Source of the DNA: Candidatus Omnitrophota bacterium
Lineage (GTDB): Bacteria; Omnitrophota; Gorgyraeia; Tantalellales; Tantalellaceae
NCBI GenBank assembly: GCA_015231405.1
Contig: JADGBR010000036.1
Location: forward strand, 1-35,097
Direction: 5' to 3'
Length of the DNA stretch: 35,097 bases
The notes below the pieces were generated by a model that was given only the letters and a program-made list of their open reading frames with translations, was not told the DNA's origin and did no database searches. Shown one piece after another: positions 9,501 through 17,456 of the stretch (within the stretch, counting starts at the first letter, position 1; each line of letters begins with the position of its first letter). Both the position numbers and the translations under genes were made by a program.

Positions 9501-12500
9501 CCCTGTTTGTCGTCGCCGCGTATAAGGCGTATCAGATTCGCTAGCTCCCCAAGAGTGGCGAGATCCGTTTCCGCCGCCGCGCCAAGATCGATAATATGGC
9601 AATGCACGACCCCGTCCTTAAGCTCGACGAAAATATTCCCGACATGCGGGTCGGCGTGGTAGAAATTATCCACCACCATCTGGCGCAAGAGTTCCACGCC
9701 AACGGCTTCTTTAATGAGGTCGGGATCCATACCGGCGGCCCTCACCTTATCGGGTTTGGACAGGGGTATTCCGCTCGCCATATCCTCAATCATCAGAGAT
9801 TTCTGTTTCATTTTTTTATCGGCTACCTCTCCCGCCACCGGAGTATCGAACTTTATTTTTATCTCTGTCCCCACAAGCGTCTTCGCGGCCTCGGCGAAAA
9901 GCTGATTCCTTATATCCTTTCCGGAATTGGCCAGGGCCAGATTCTTCGATACCCTGTCCTGGTTCCTGGCCTCCAGGTCGAAATCCAACTCATCGTTAAC
10001 GATAGCGCTTATGCGTTTCACAATATTCCTTGGCAGCTGTATCCCTATCGCATTCAGGTCGGATCCCACCTCGCCAAGCACGGTCTCCAGGAAAGCAAGG
10101 TCCGCTCCTATCCGCTTATCGATATCCGGCCTTTTTATCTTCAGGACTTTTTCTTCTCCGGTATCAAGCTTTACCTTGAATACGCATTTTATGGAACCGC
10201 TGCCCAAAAGCGGCCCCAGCTCGCTGAACTTGTTCTCGAACTTGACGTATATCTTCTCTATCATGTCGAAAACAACGCTCCTTGGTATCGGCGGAGCCTT
10301 GTCCTTGAGTTTTCCGAGCTCTTCGCGAAGTTTCACAGGCACGCCTTCCATGGAAGATATGAACTGCCCCAACTTTATCCCGACAAGCCCGAGCGATTCG
10401 AAGAACGCCCTGAAATACATGGCCTGTTGAGTGACAGTATCGGTCACCTTCTCGGAATCTATTCTGGACATATTACTGACCAGCGCGAGGAACAGGCCTT
10501 CGCGCCTCGAGTTATCGGCGTTCCTGAAAGTGCTTGTGAAAACGGCTTCGAGCGCCTTCCTCGCGTTTTTTTCGACGCCGCCGTCATTAGGGCATACCTT
10601 CGCGAAAATGGCCTTTACCATACCGTCGAGCGCTTTATCGTCCGAAAGCACGCCATTCTCGCCTGAAAGGAGCGTGCCGAGGAATTCGCGTCTCGCGCTT
10701 ATCCCTATATTTTTGTAATGTTCGGTCTCAAGCCCCGTAAAAGCGTCCCTTAACCCGTTAAGGTTCACCTGGTAACGGCTCTCGAAGTTTACGAAAAGCG
10801 AAGGCTTGGAAGGACTCATCTTGAAGAACCACAATAAAAGCTCGGCCTTGCTCTTCGCGTCAAAGGTAGACAGGTAAGACCCAAAAGCATCCAGATAGAA
10901 GGTCTTTTTCGCCTGGGCTTTATGCCTTATGTTCTCCGGGGCGTTAAGAAGAAGCTTTTTGACCTCTTTCATCTCTTCGGGGTTCTTTACGGGGATATTC
11001 AAAAGCAAGTCGTCCCTGGTATAGGAAAATTCCGGCAGGTATTTCCCGACCCAGCCGAGCCATCCGTCAAGTGTCTTAAAATCCTCCGGACTCTTTGCCT
11101 GCCTCTTTTCAAGGATCATCACGGCGTATTTTTCGCGTAACAGGGGATTTTTGATCCGGGCGAGGACTATATCCTCCAGGGCCCCGATCTCAAGTTCGCC
11201 GGAATATTTGTCGAGTATATCCACAAGATACCTGTCCCTGTACGCCGAATCGTGGGGCATGATCTTGAGGACGGTTCCGAGCTTTTCCCCGGCCGGCGAG
11301 GAGGAACCCATTACATTTTCAATATGCCTCGAGAGAAGAAGCGGCACGAACGCGTCCATCTGGGAAAGCGGCCCCCCGAGTTCCGCGTATTCGATCTGAG
11401 TGTACGAAGCGTGGGTTTCTTCATAATCCGCGAAATACACGGACTTTTCCTGGGTAAAAGCCCTAACTATTTCGTTTATAGCCGGCTCAAGCCATGAGAT
11501 GTTGGCTCTTTCCGCGTCTTTGTCCCACGCGAGAAGAGGCGCTATTTCGGCGACCGCCTTTATTACTTCCGCCCGTCCGGGTTCGTCAAGCTTGGCTATG
11601 GCTCCCTGAATCTTAACGAGATCGAAGTAATCCTTTAACCCCAGCTTCATCTTTAGTTTCTCACGAAAAACGCTTTCTATTATGAACGCGTAGAGGGTGA
11701 AATTGCGGAACGGACTCGCGGGCATGTCGTTGACTATATCCTCAACGGTCTTCTCTTTTAAATATTCCCCGAAAAATTCCATTACCATCTGTGTGTTCGT
11801 CGTCGGACCGACCCTCGCTGTCCGCTTTCCCCCTGTCGTAACCTCATCGTATTCCGTCTGGACATTGCCCGGGTCAAGGAACCTGCCGAAACAATAGGTT
11901 TTTGTGCTATCACCTTTGCCGTCCTTTACCAGCGCGTGAGCGACGGCCTTATCATACGAGGCGTACAGGGACACAAGAAGAACATATCTATCCCAGGCCT
12001 CTTCCCTGCCCGCGTCATCCTCGGAGTCAAAACGAGGGACTATTGACGAACGCATTTCGGGCGTTTTCATGAGGGATACCAGGAATTTAGCCTGAGGACC
12101 GTCTTTTTCCGGCGACATTTTCTGTACAAGCTCGAAAAGCCGGTTCTCTTCGGGTATGACCCCCCTCACGAGCAGGAACGCCATGCGTTTCCAAAAAGCC
12201 CCGGCTTCGCCGTCTTTTGCTATTATGTCCGCGGCTTTGTCAAGCTCTTTGGACGATAGGGCGAGGACATCTTCCGCAATTCCCCGATATGATCTTTTGA
12301 GCGTTTCCGTGAGCGGCAACTGTTTAAGAGATTCTAACCCGATCTCCATAAGGTTGAAATACCCGTCCTCATCAAGGCCGTATTTTCCCGAAATGGCTTT
12401 AAGCCACTCTACGGGTTTTTCGGGGAAGACATGCCGCGCAAAATAAGCGTTCTTTAAGAGCTCCCTGAGGTCCCCTTCCCCGCTCGCTTCTTCTGCCTGG

Positions 12501-15500
12501 AACAAAAGCTGGATATCCCCGGGATTGCTTTCATATGTCTGGAGCAAAATGGCGAAGAATCCGTCCTTTATCCCGTTCCTCCCGGTCGAAATCAACCCGA
12601 ACTTCTTTTTTAGTTTTTCTTCGGGGCTCATTTCCCGTTTCGCCGACATTACCCCGCGGGAAAGCCAGCTTCTAAGCGCATCGCTTATCTCCGGATCTTT
12701 ATTATTACACGCATAATCGAATAAGGCCTTGGCCGCTCCTCCGTTCAGAGTTTCTTTCAGGCCCGTAGAACTGTCATGCTCGTTAAGCCACTCAAGCCCG
12801 GAGAGGATCCTTTCGAGACAGGCTTTTTTCTCCCCATTTTTTATAGCCCCTCTCTCCGCATCCATTAATATCCTTATGGCTATCATATATTTTTGCGCGA
12901 GCGAATCGATAACGGCTTTGGAGTTTATCTTCCCTTCGCTGCATGATTCAGCCTGGGACAGGAACCTTTTATAATTATCGAGAAAATCCAGCAGTTTCCC
13001 GATACTCGGTGAAACATCCCTGAGAAGCGCCGGATCCACGACATTGTAATGGAACCACGCGATAAAAGAGGAATAATCTGTCGGAGCGAGATATTTCCAG
13101 TTCTCCTTCTTCGTATTCTTGTTTCCCGTGAACGAAAGAGGGAACGGGAGGTCGACCGAAAGCACGGATATGAGGTCCTCAAAACTCATCTCCTTGAGTT
13201 TATTCCCTACAGGCGTGTTCACGAGCGCCCGGCTGCCCATACCCGCTCCGGCCAGCCCGTCCTGAAATGTTTTGGCGTTTATATCATCCTCGACGAAAGC
13301 GAGGAAGATCCCGTAAGCGACCTCCCTGACGGGATCTTTCCCGGCGTAGTTCCATGCTCCGGAGGCTATATTTGAAAGTTTTTGTTTAGGAGCTCCGTAT
13401 ACTGGCCTCCCAATGTTATTCGTGTAAAGCGAGGCTATGTACTCCTCGATCGACCGGGCACGCTCGGCTCCGGGCGCCGGGGTCCCATTCACGAGGTCTT
13501 CCTGGAATTTTCTGTGCCTCCCGGATCTTTTTGCCTGGGCGGCGGCGTTCTCCGAAAAGGCCTCGTCATCCTTGAAATAGTTGCTCCAGAAAATATCGTT
13601 TATGGCCGGCCTCAGTTTCCTTATGCGGTCGAGCGTTTGGGGATGTGTTTTGCTCCACGCGAGAAAAACGTCCGAGTCTTTGTTCTCCTCAAGTATCTCG
13701 AAGAAAAGAAGGGCATTCCTCACGCTGAACCCGGCGGAGTCCACCATGGCCAGAGCGTTATCGGCGTCATATTCGTTCGGGTGGTCGTCGACCATCGAAA
13801 CCGGTCTCCCTTCGATAATATCGTCCACCCATTGGGCAACATGCCTGATCTCATGCGCCAGGACAAAAGCGACGGCGTTCTTCGAGTTCTCTTTCTCGAG
13901 CACCCAGTTGATGAGGCCCCTCGAGACAAAGACACGGTTGGTATATCTCATCACATAAGCCTTGGGCATGTCCGTATCCAGAAGTTCCAGCGAGAACTCA
14001 CTGGGGTCATAACCTTCGGCGGCAAGAAGCCTGTCCAGGATACCCCGCGTTTCGCCGTAAATGTCATCATATTCAGCGTCGTTCTTATCGATGAACCGGT
14101 CCTGAGAAGAAAGCATCTTGAAATAGTCGGCGAAATTATCCCCCAGGGACATGACGCTTTCTATCCGCTCCTCTATCTCCTCATATCTGACGCTGTCAGC
14201 CTTTTTCCAGGAGGCAATATCCCCGGCGCCGGTGGTGGAAAGTATCCTTTCATGTATTCTTTTCTTTATCCAGTCTTTGTCCATCCGGAAAGCTTCGTCC
14301 CTTTCTCTCCGTCCGTTAAACAGCCCCTTATCCACTCCGGTCTCGGCCGGCCTTTCGCATACGACAAAATCGCCCGTACGCTTGTAAAGTTTTACGCCGT
14401 ATTCCGTTATGGCGAGAGCCATCGTTTTATCGGAAAGCGCTTTGACCAGTTCGTCAAACGCTTCACTCTTCTTGACGAGCTTGACCGACGCCACGCCATC
14501 CTCATACTCTGTGGTATATTCCCAGAATTTCATGCTTGGCCTGAACCTGCCCGCGTTCACCCCGAGATCATCTATATCGATCCACGTTGAGACCATGCCC
14601 GTTAAGAAATATTCCCTGGCCAGCTCGGCCGCACGTCGTCCGGTATAATATCTCACTTCTTTCCCTTTATCCTCGGGGTGAGATAGGACTTCGAATTCAT
14701 CGGATGGAGCCGACTGCGACAACCCTGTCTGGAGAACGACCCTTGCACCGGTTTCAGCTTCTCTCTGCTTGTTTTCCATGTTCTTATGCGTCAGGTTATT
14801 ACGCACCTGCAATCGCTCGGAATCTCTCTTCCTTTGCCCGGCTTCGAACTCTTCGTCGCTCCTCCTTTGGTACTCATCATAATCGTCCCTATCCATCCTG
14901 TGATCCCTGTCCGAACCCTGCCCCAGCCGGATGCCTTTGGCGCGGGCTTTCGCGATAATATCCTTCGGCGCCAAAGAGACGTTCTCGGCATGGCTTAAGC
15001 CGTAAGCGGCCCCGACTTCGTGGACTATTATCCGTGCAAATCGGGCTCTGTCCGGTAGCGCTTCCGGGTTCACGTATATGGCGTCAGCGCCTGGATGCCC
15101 CTCTATCCCAAGCCCGAGGGAGGAGTCCCAAACCCGAATATTTTCTTTCAATATGAAATTTATGTCGTCATCCGAAATGCCGAGCCCGGAAAGCGCTAAT
15201 TCAAGGCTTTTTATATCCTCGCCCTTCCCTTCGCCGAAACGGTGCGCGCCTACCTTTTTTCCGACCGTATCTATCCACACTTCCTGCTGTTCCCAGGTCA
15301 TGGCGTCGCCGTCCACGAGGACCGCTTTCACATCCTCGTAAGTTACCCCGGCAGGCAAGGCATTTACAAAGACCCCCGCTTTCCATTCGCCGCTCCCGAA
15401 AACGGCGTCCGCGCCTTCCGGTATGTCGTTCTTTGTTATCAGGATCGCCGCGCCGTTAGTAAGACGCAGCCAGTACCCTTCTTTCGCACCAGGGGAGTCC

Positions 15501-17206
15501 GCGAACAGTTTTGTAATTATATCCACCTCAAGGCCAAGCTCGTTCACCGCTTTTATGTCGTAAAATCCCATTTCGGAAAATAGCGACTTGATGGCAAGGT
15601 TCGACCCGCCTATGGCGGCCCTTATGCCCTGCGCCATCAGGCTCTCTATCCCATTATTTTCACCCGAGAGAAGGCTCTGATACGGGGAAGGCATATTTCC
15701 TGTCTTGAACTTCGGCATGATGCCGACATAAGAGTACCCCTCTTTCCGGAACAGCTCCGACAGATTAGCGGTGTGGAATCCTCCCGTCACCAGGATCGTG
15801 ACTTTTTTCCCGCGGGAATCCAGGCGATCGGCTATATTCGCGACGAAGGCATCGTCCCTTTCCACAGAACATGTAAAGAACTCCTCTATCCTGGCGCGGT
15901 CCCCGTCAAGATGGCCGATCGACCCGTCGATACTCACGGATAAACCGTGTAGCGGAGCTTTATTGTTCACGAAATCGATAAAACGGTCCGCCATGAAATC
16001 ATCGCGCCGGGACATATAATCGTCGAAATCCTCTTTCACCAGAGATATGGAGAACATGCCTTTTATGATGGACAGGTCTCTGTAAAGCCCTATAAGGGCT
16101 CTCTCGTCATCGTTCACCGCCAGATTTTCGTATACAGCCGCCTCGACGGCTTTCATGTCACGCATGATCAGGTTTTTGTCGATACCTTCGTACTTCTCCA
16201 GATAGGCCGAGTATTTAGCCAGGTCCGGGAACGTCGCGAGATCCACACCGCTGAAAGCGGCTTTTTTAAAGAGATACCCGTAAAAAACGGTTTTCTCTAT
16301 CTCTCCCGACCTGAATAAGGCCGTTTTTTCCGCGAGTTCCGCAATATCGTTCTTAGACGCTTTTTCTCCTATCTTGTCCACAAGGACGGACCGTTCCTTT
16401 TCGGCCTTACCGAAATCTATCGCTTTTTCATCAACCAGCGTTCCCAGAAGGATTTCGACGTTCTTATGCCCGGCAAGATCTATTCCGAGGTGCGCCGCTA
16501 TCGCCCCTAGATACAGGATATATTCCTTAAACTCGATACTCCCGTCTTTATACGAACGGACCTTATCGTCAAAAACCGCGAGTTCGGCGCCATAGAACTT
16601 CCCTTTCATGGCCGTCAAAGCGGCATCTATTTCCGCAAGGGACTTTTCGATTTTTTCATTGTTCGAGTGAGAGCTCAAGTATGCGTTCAGGTTCTTTTCA
16701 TATAACGCCTCGTCCTCTATTCCGAACAACTCGACTTTTAACGGATTATTAATGGCGTAAAATTCCGGACCGGTCATCCGCCCTTCCCTTACAAAATAGT
16801 CGCTGACTTTTCTGCGCAGGTCGGGACTGTTTATGGATGTGAATAACGACAGATCGTAACTTCCTTTACCGCCCTCAAGGGATATCTGGTCGATATCTCC
16901 ATAGTTAGTCACAATATGGCCGATAATACCCGCTATAGCATTCTGGGCGGCATAGTTGCAGTGTGCGTCCTGGATATGAATAATGGTCTTGGTGTTATTC
17001 CCTTTCATTGACGTTTTTATCTCGCCGAGGCTGGCTGGAATGATCAGTTCCTCCAAGGAGAACGATTTTGACACCATCGTCCGGGGCAAAAAGACCTTGC
17101 CCCTGCCAAATTCTTCCGAAAAGGTTATGGGAACCGATGAAACAGAGAAGAAAAACAGAGTTAAGGCTGTAATTGTTTTTTTTATCATATTGTTATTATT
17201 ATTCAT
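6554..17206 (-). CDS. Giant exported multidomain protein (UbiB/ABC1 kinase, zinc-peptidase-like sites, GNAT)
   Basis: A single uninterrupted 3550-residue frame. Residues 1-30 look like a Sec signal (KK, then a run of L/F/S/V). Residues 45-530 (IIHIQDAHCNYAAQ, ISLEGG, VTGGFHTANL) resemble the ChaN/TraB/Tiki fold, tentatively. H729-H739 reads HEVGAAYGLSH, a metzincin-like site lacking its second histidine. A charged linker follows at 755-815. An M48-like site is at 1118-1145 (HEIRH, then EYDAD). About 1200-2240 is helical and unassigned. A UbiB/ABC1 kinase fold spans about 2265-2640: KLGQ at K2278, loop GSGS 2335-2338, HADPHVGN 2517-2524 and IIDLG. A Lys-rich linker lies near 2674, a second zinc site HELLH at 2901-2905, a GNAT motif GKGIG at 3142-3146, and an unassigned C-terminus from 3220. 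A 5-bp hairpin touches the start codon; no ribosome site is seen. Confidence 0.92.
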   Translation of the reverse strand: MNNNNNMIKKTITALTLFFFSVSSVPITFSEEFGRGKVFLPRTMVSKSFSLEELIIPASLGEIKTSMKGNNTKTIIHIQDAHCNYAAQNAIAGIIGHIVTNYGDIDQISLEGGKGSYDLSLFTSINSPDLRRKVSDYFVREGRMTGPEFYAINNPLKVELFGIEDEALYEKNLNAYLSSHSNNEKIEKSLAEIDAALTAMKGKFYGAELAVFDDKVRSYKDGSIEFKEYILYLGAIAAHLGIDLAGHKNVEILLGTLVDEKAIDFGKAEKERSVLVDKIGEKASKNDIAELAEKTALFRSGEIEKTVFYGYLFKKAAFSGVDLATFPDLAKYSAYLEKYEGIDKNLIMRDMKAVEAAVYENLAVNDDERALIGLYRDLSIIKGMFSISLVKEDFDDYMSRRDDFMADRFIDFVNNKAPLHGLSVSIDGSIGHLDGDRARIEEFFTCSVERDDAFVANIADRLDSRGKKVTILVTGGFHTANLSELFRKEGYSYVGIMPKFKTGNMPSPYQSLLSGENNGIESLMAQGIRAAIGGSNLAIKSLFSEMGFYDIKAVNELGLEVDIITKLFADSPGAKEGYWLRLTNGAAILITKNDIPEGADAVFGSGEWKAGVFVNALPAGVTYEDVKAVLVDGDAMTWEQQEVWIDTVGKKVGAHRFGEGKGEDIKSLELALSGLGISDDDINFILKENIRVWDSSLGLGIEGHPGADAIYVNPEALPDRARFARIIVHEVGAAYGLSHAENVSLAPKDIIAKARAKGIRLGQGSDRDHRMDRDDYDEYQRRSDEEFEAGQRKRDSERLQVRNNLTHKNMENKQREAETGARVVLQTGLSQSAPSDEFEVLSHPEDKGKEVRYYTGRRAAELAREYFLTGMVSTWIDIDDLGVNAGRFRPSMKFWEYTTEYEDGVASVKLVKKSEAFDELVKALSDKTMALAITEYGVKLYKRTGDFVVCERPAETGVDKGLFNGRRERDEAFRMDKDWIKKRIHERILSTTGAGDIASWKKADSVRYEEIEERIESVMSLGDNFADYFKMLSSQDRFIDKNDAEYDDIYGETRGILDRLLAAEGYDPSEFSLELLDTDMPKAYVMRYTNRVFVSRGLINWVLEKENSKNAVAFVLAHEIRHVAQWVDDIIEGRPVSMVDDHPNEYDADNALAMVDSAGFSVRNALLFFEILEENKDSDVFLAWSKTHPQTLDRIRKLRPAINDIFWSNYFKDDEAFSENAAAQAKRSGRHRKFQEDLVNGTPAPGAERARSIEEYIASLYTNNIGRPVYGAPKQKLSNIASGAWNYAGKDPVREVAYGIFLAFVEDDINAKTFQDGLAGAGMGSRALVNTPVGNKLKEMSFEDLISVLSVDLPFPLSFTGNKNTKKENWKYLAPTDYSSFIAWFHYNVVDPALLRDVSPSIGKLLDFLDNYKRFLSQAESCSEGKINSKAVIDSLAQKYMIAIRILMDAERGAIKNGEKKACLERILSGLEWLNEHDSSTGLKETLNGGAAKALFDYACNNKDPEISDALRSWLSRGVMSAKREMSPEEKLKKKFGLISTGRNGIKDGFFAILLQTYESNPGDIQLLFQAEEASGEGDLRELLKNAYFARHVFPEKPVEWLKAISGKYGLDEDGYFNLMEIGLESLKQLPLTETLKRSYRGIAEDVLALSSKELDKAADIIAKDGEAGAFWKRMAFLLVRGVIPEENRLFELVQKMSPEKDGPQAKFLVSLMKTPEMRSSIVPRFDSEDDAGREEAWDRYVLLVSLYASYDKAVAHALVKDGKGDSTKTYCFGRFLDPGNVQTEYDEVTTGGKRTARVGPTTNTQMVMEFFGEYLKEKTVEDIVNDMPASPFRNFTLYAFIIESVFREKLKMKLGLKDYFDLVKIQGAIAKLDEPGRAEVIKAVAEIAPLLAWDKDAERANISWLEPAINEIVRAFTQEKSVYFADYEETHASYTQIEYAELGGPLSQMDAFVPLLLSRHIENVMGSSSPAGEKLGTVLKIMPHDSAYRDRYLVDILDKYSGELEIGALEDIVLARIKNPLLREKYAVMILEKRQAKSPEDFKTLDGWLGWVGKYLPEFSYTRDDLLLNIPVKNPEEMKEVKKLLLNAPENIRHKAQAKKTFYLDAFGSYLSTFDAKSKAELLLWFFKMSPSKPSLFVNFESRYQVNLNGLRDAFTGLETEHYKNIGISARREFLGTLLSGENGVLSDDKALDGMVKAIFAKVCPNDGGVEKNARKALEAVFTSTFRNADNSRREGLFLALVSNMSRIDSEKVTDTVTQQAMYFRAFFESLGLVGIKLGQFISSMEGVPVKLREELGKLKDKAPPIPRSVVFDMIEKIYVKFENKFSELGPLLGSGSIKCVFKVKLDTGEEKVLKIKRPDIDKRIGADLAFLETVLGEVGSDLNAIGIQLPRNIVKRISAIVNDELDFDLEARNQDRVSKNLALANSGKDIRNQLFAEAAKTLVGTEIKIKFDTPVAGEVADKKMKQKSLMIEDMASGIPLSKPDKVRAAGMDPDLIKEAVGVELLRQMVVDNFYHADPHVGNIFVELKDGVVHCHIIDLGAAAETDLATLGELANLIRLIRGDDKQGIVGWAERFMPDLDKDALGKLLSGIDLKAGSTIQRLLKVFQTFDRVDVALPDKLMSLFRLIGAAGDILDSVIERLAGNFGDIMREAVPAEVHETAPLIGIDEEKPAKKVEEKKKKVRLTEAVISVDGEFMAIADDICAKLRELLKNKTYAALISKAIGLPIESETFDGILSALRSIREGMEKDNARSIEIKVLLNTEEESEVYEKTVGLINAMRSILDSNDLKSMPSVLKAAAALLPKAAFLQDKEKRAAMMGLIARAEVEVMKQVGKYLPGAEEEARTKQLERGGVEYGRYDPRTDEITIDVASAKKVVALIAPGLDTRKDRHKVTGFVHAHELLHQILGKQRIKYPKRLEEYLADAFAKRSLGMELTRLERTTLLLIRMHLWTVSKQAARQFSISYESPEFLVNLHRLGIDPVVTLKGEALDKTKIPVGKPLAVRRTPAPALAVPAISDERSLGTLKDLTGSLYATGAAYIRPGGGAAINAKTLVDLLKNDEETIAVLAKQVALIKPWLNLNSIDRMVSEMMSTFKTLGGNNPERIFLYVTEGGDIKGMFRMSSTNRSGNLSQLGVMNDEKGKGIGTFLMDVFFTEIFAGGLSEATIPAENGSTSFYIDYLRKLGIAEASYGEQGISLKRAYDRRDWDNFTVPVASVYGRISSRGSARSRAISRNAPAMAAVPRPQVTFGDVVNCQAGGTLTPEGAGAENMIETIKRDMKELGGVIDKALQGKLFDGRTECDAYVVGLEPTGIEDETLRSLKTGVRSAMDSFLAKRGLRNVMMRFGLGIDDAKKMILEALNKGDVKAVYRTRFTIGTAALDAIAGIMAANSRDDGVFIAELKSFNITDLATLKEELGKRTMLNIITNDVQDGPEGEKLQVALPYGRLAIEALMKFNLADYIESSKRAGVTAEKMMTDESYRGVFYAWAKSVGVVTNNPLVAQDLMELARKTDPDLFISKTFQIELPPINKIDFNVITECFKAETEVVRSL

Positions 17207-17330
17207 GCTATTTAATAGCTTAATGGATTTTTATTACATGGCAAGGCCGCCTTACTTACTTTTTTATATTTAACTTTAGTTCGTGGGCGGTCTTTCTGGC
17301 CGCCGCTATAATATGTATTTGCCAAACCAT

Positions 17331-17394
17331 CCTGTTAAGGGCGGGCATCCTCCTGCGGCAAACAATAATGTATTATCAGGCTTCGGAGGACAGG
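17331..17394. other. Possible structured RNA or paired element in the 17207-17456 gap
   Basis: The 250-bp gap between the divergent giant gene and ABC exporter gene holds nested complements: CCTGT (17331-17335) with ACAGG (17390-17394), and CCTCC (17349-17353) with GGAGG (17385-17389). The 9-mer GGCAAGGCC occurs twice in the gap (near 17240 and 17393). I could not match it to a known riboswitch class. It is short and could be chance. Confidence 0.25.
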
Positions 17395-17423
17395 CAAGGC
17401 CCCCTACGGTTATTATTTTAATG

Positions 17424-17450
17424 TTGTGTGATGTTCTGATAGGTTATAAT
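17424..17450 (+). promoter_or_regulatory. Probable promoter of the ABC exporter gene, leaderless geometry
   Basis: A perfect TATAAT (17445-17450) ends six bases before the ATG at 17457, so transcription would begin at or next to the start codon. The upstream element is weak (TTGTGT at 17424-17429, 15-bp spacer). There is no ribosome site before the ATG, which fits a leaderless transcript. Confidence 0.5.
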
Positions 17451-17456
17451 TAATCC

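Noticed and set aside
13049-14590. Long plus-strand open frames inside the giant gene (for example 13382-14590 and 9596-10666)
   Set aside because: They lie opposite the giant frame, have no recognisable motifs or ribosome sites, and look like antisense shadows of a GC-biased coding strand.
17213-17244. TTGCCA/TATTAA as promoter of the giant gene
   Set aside because: The spacer would be 21 bp, outside the normal range; left as unresolved.
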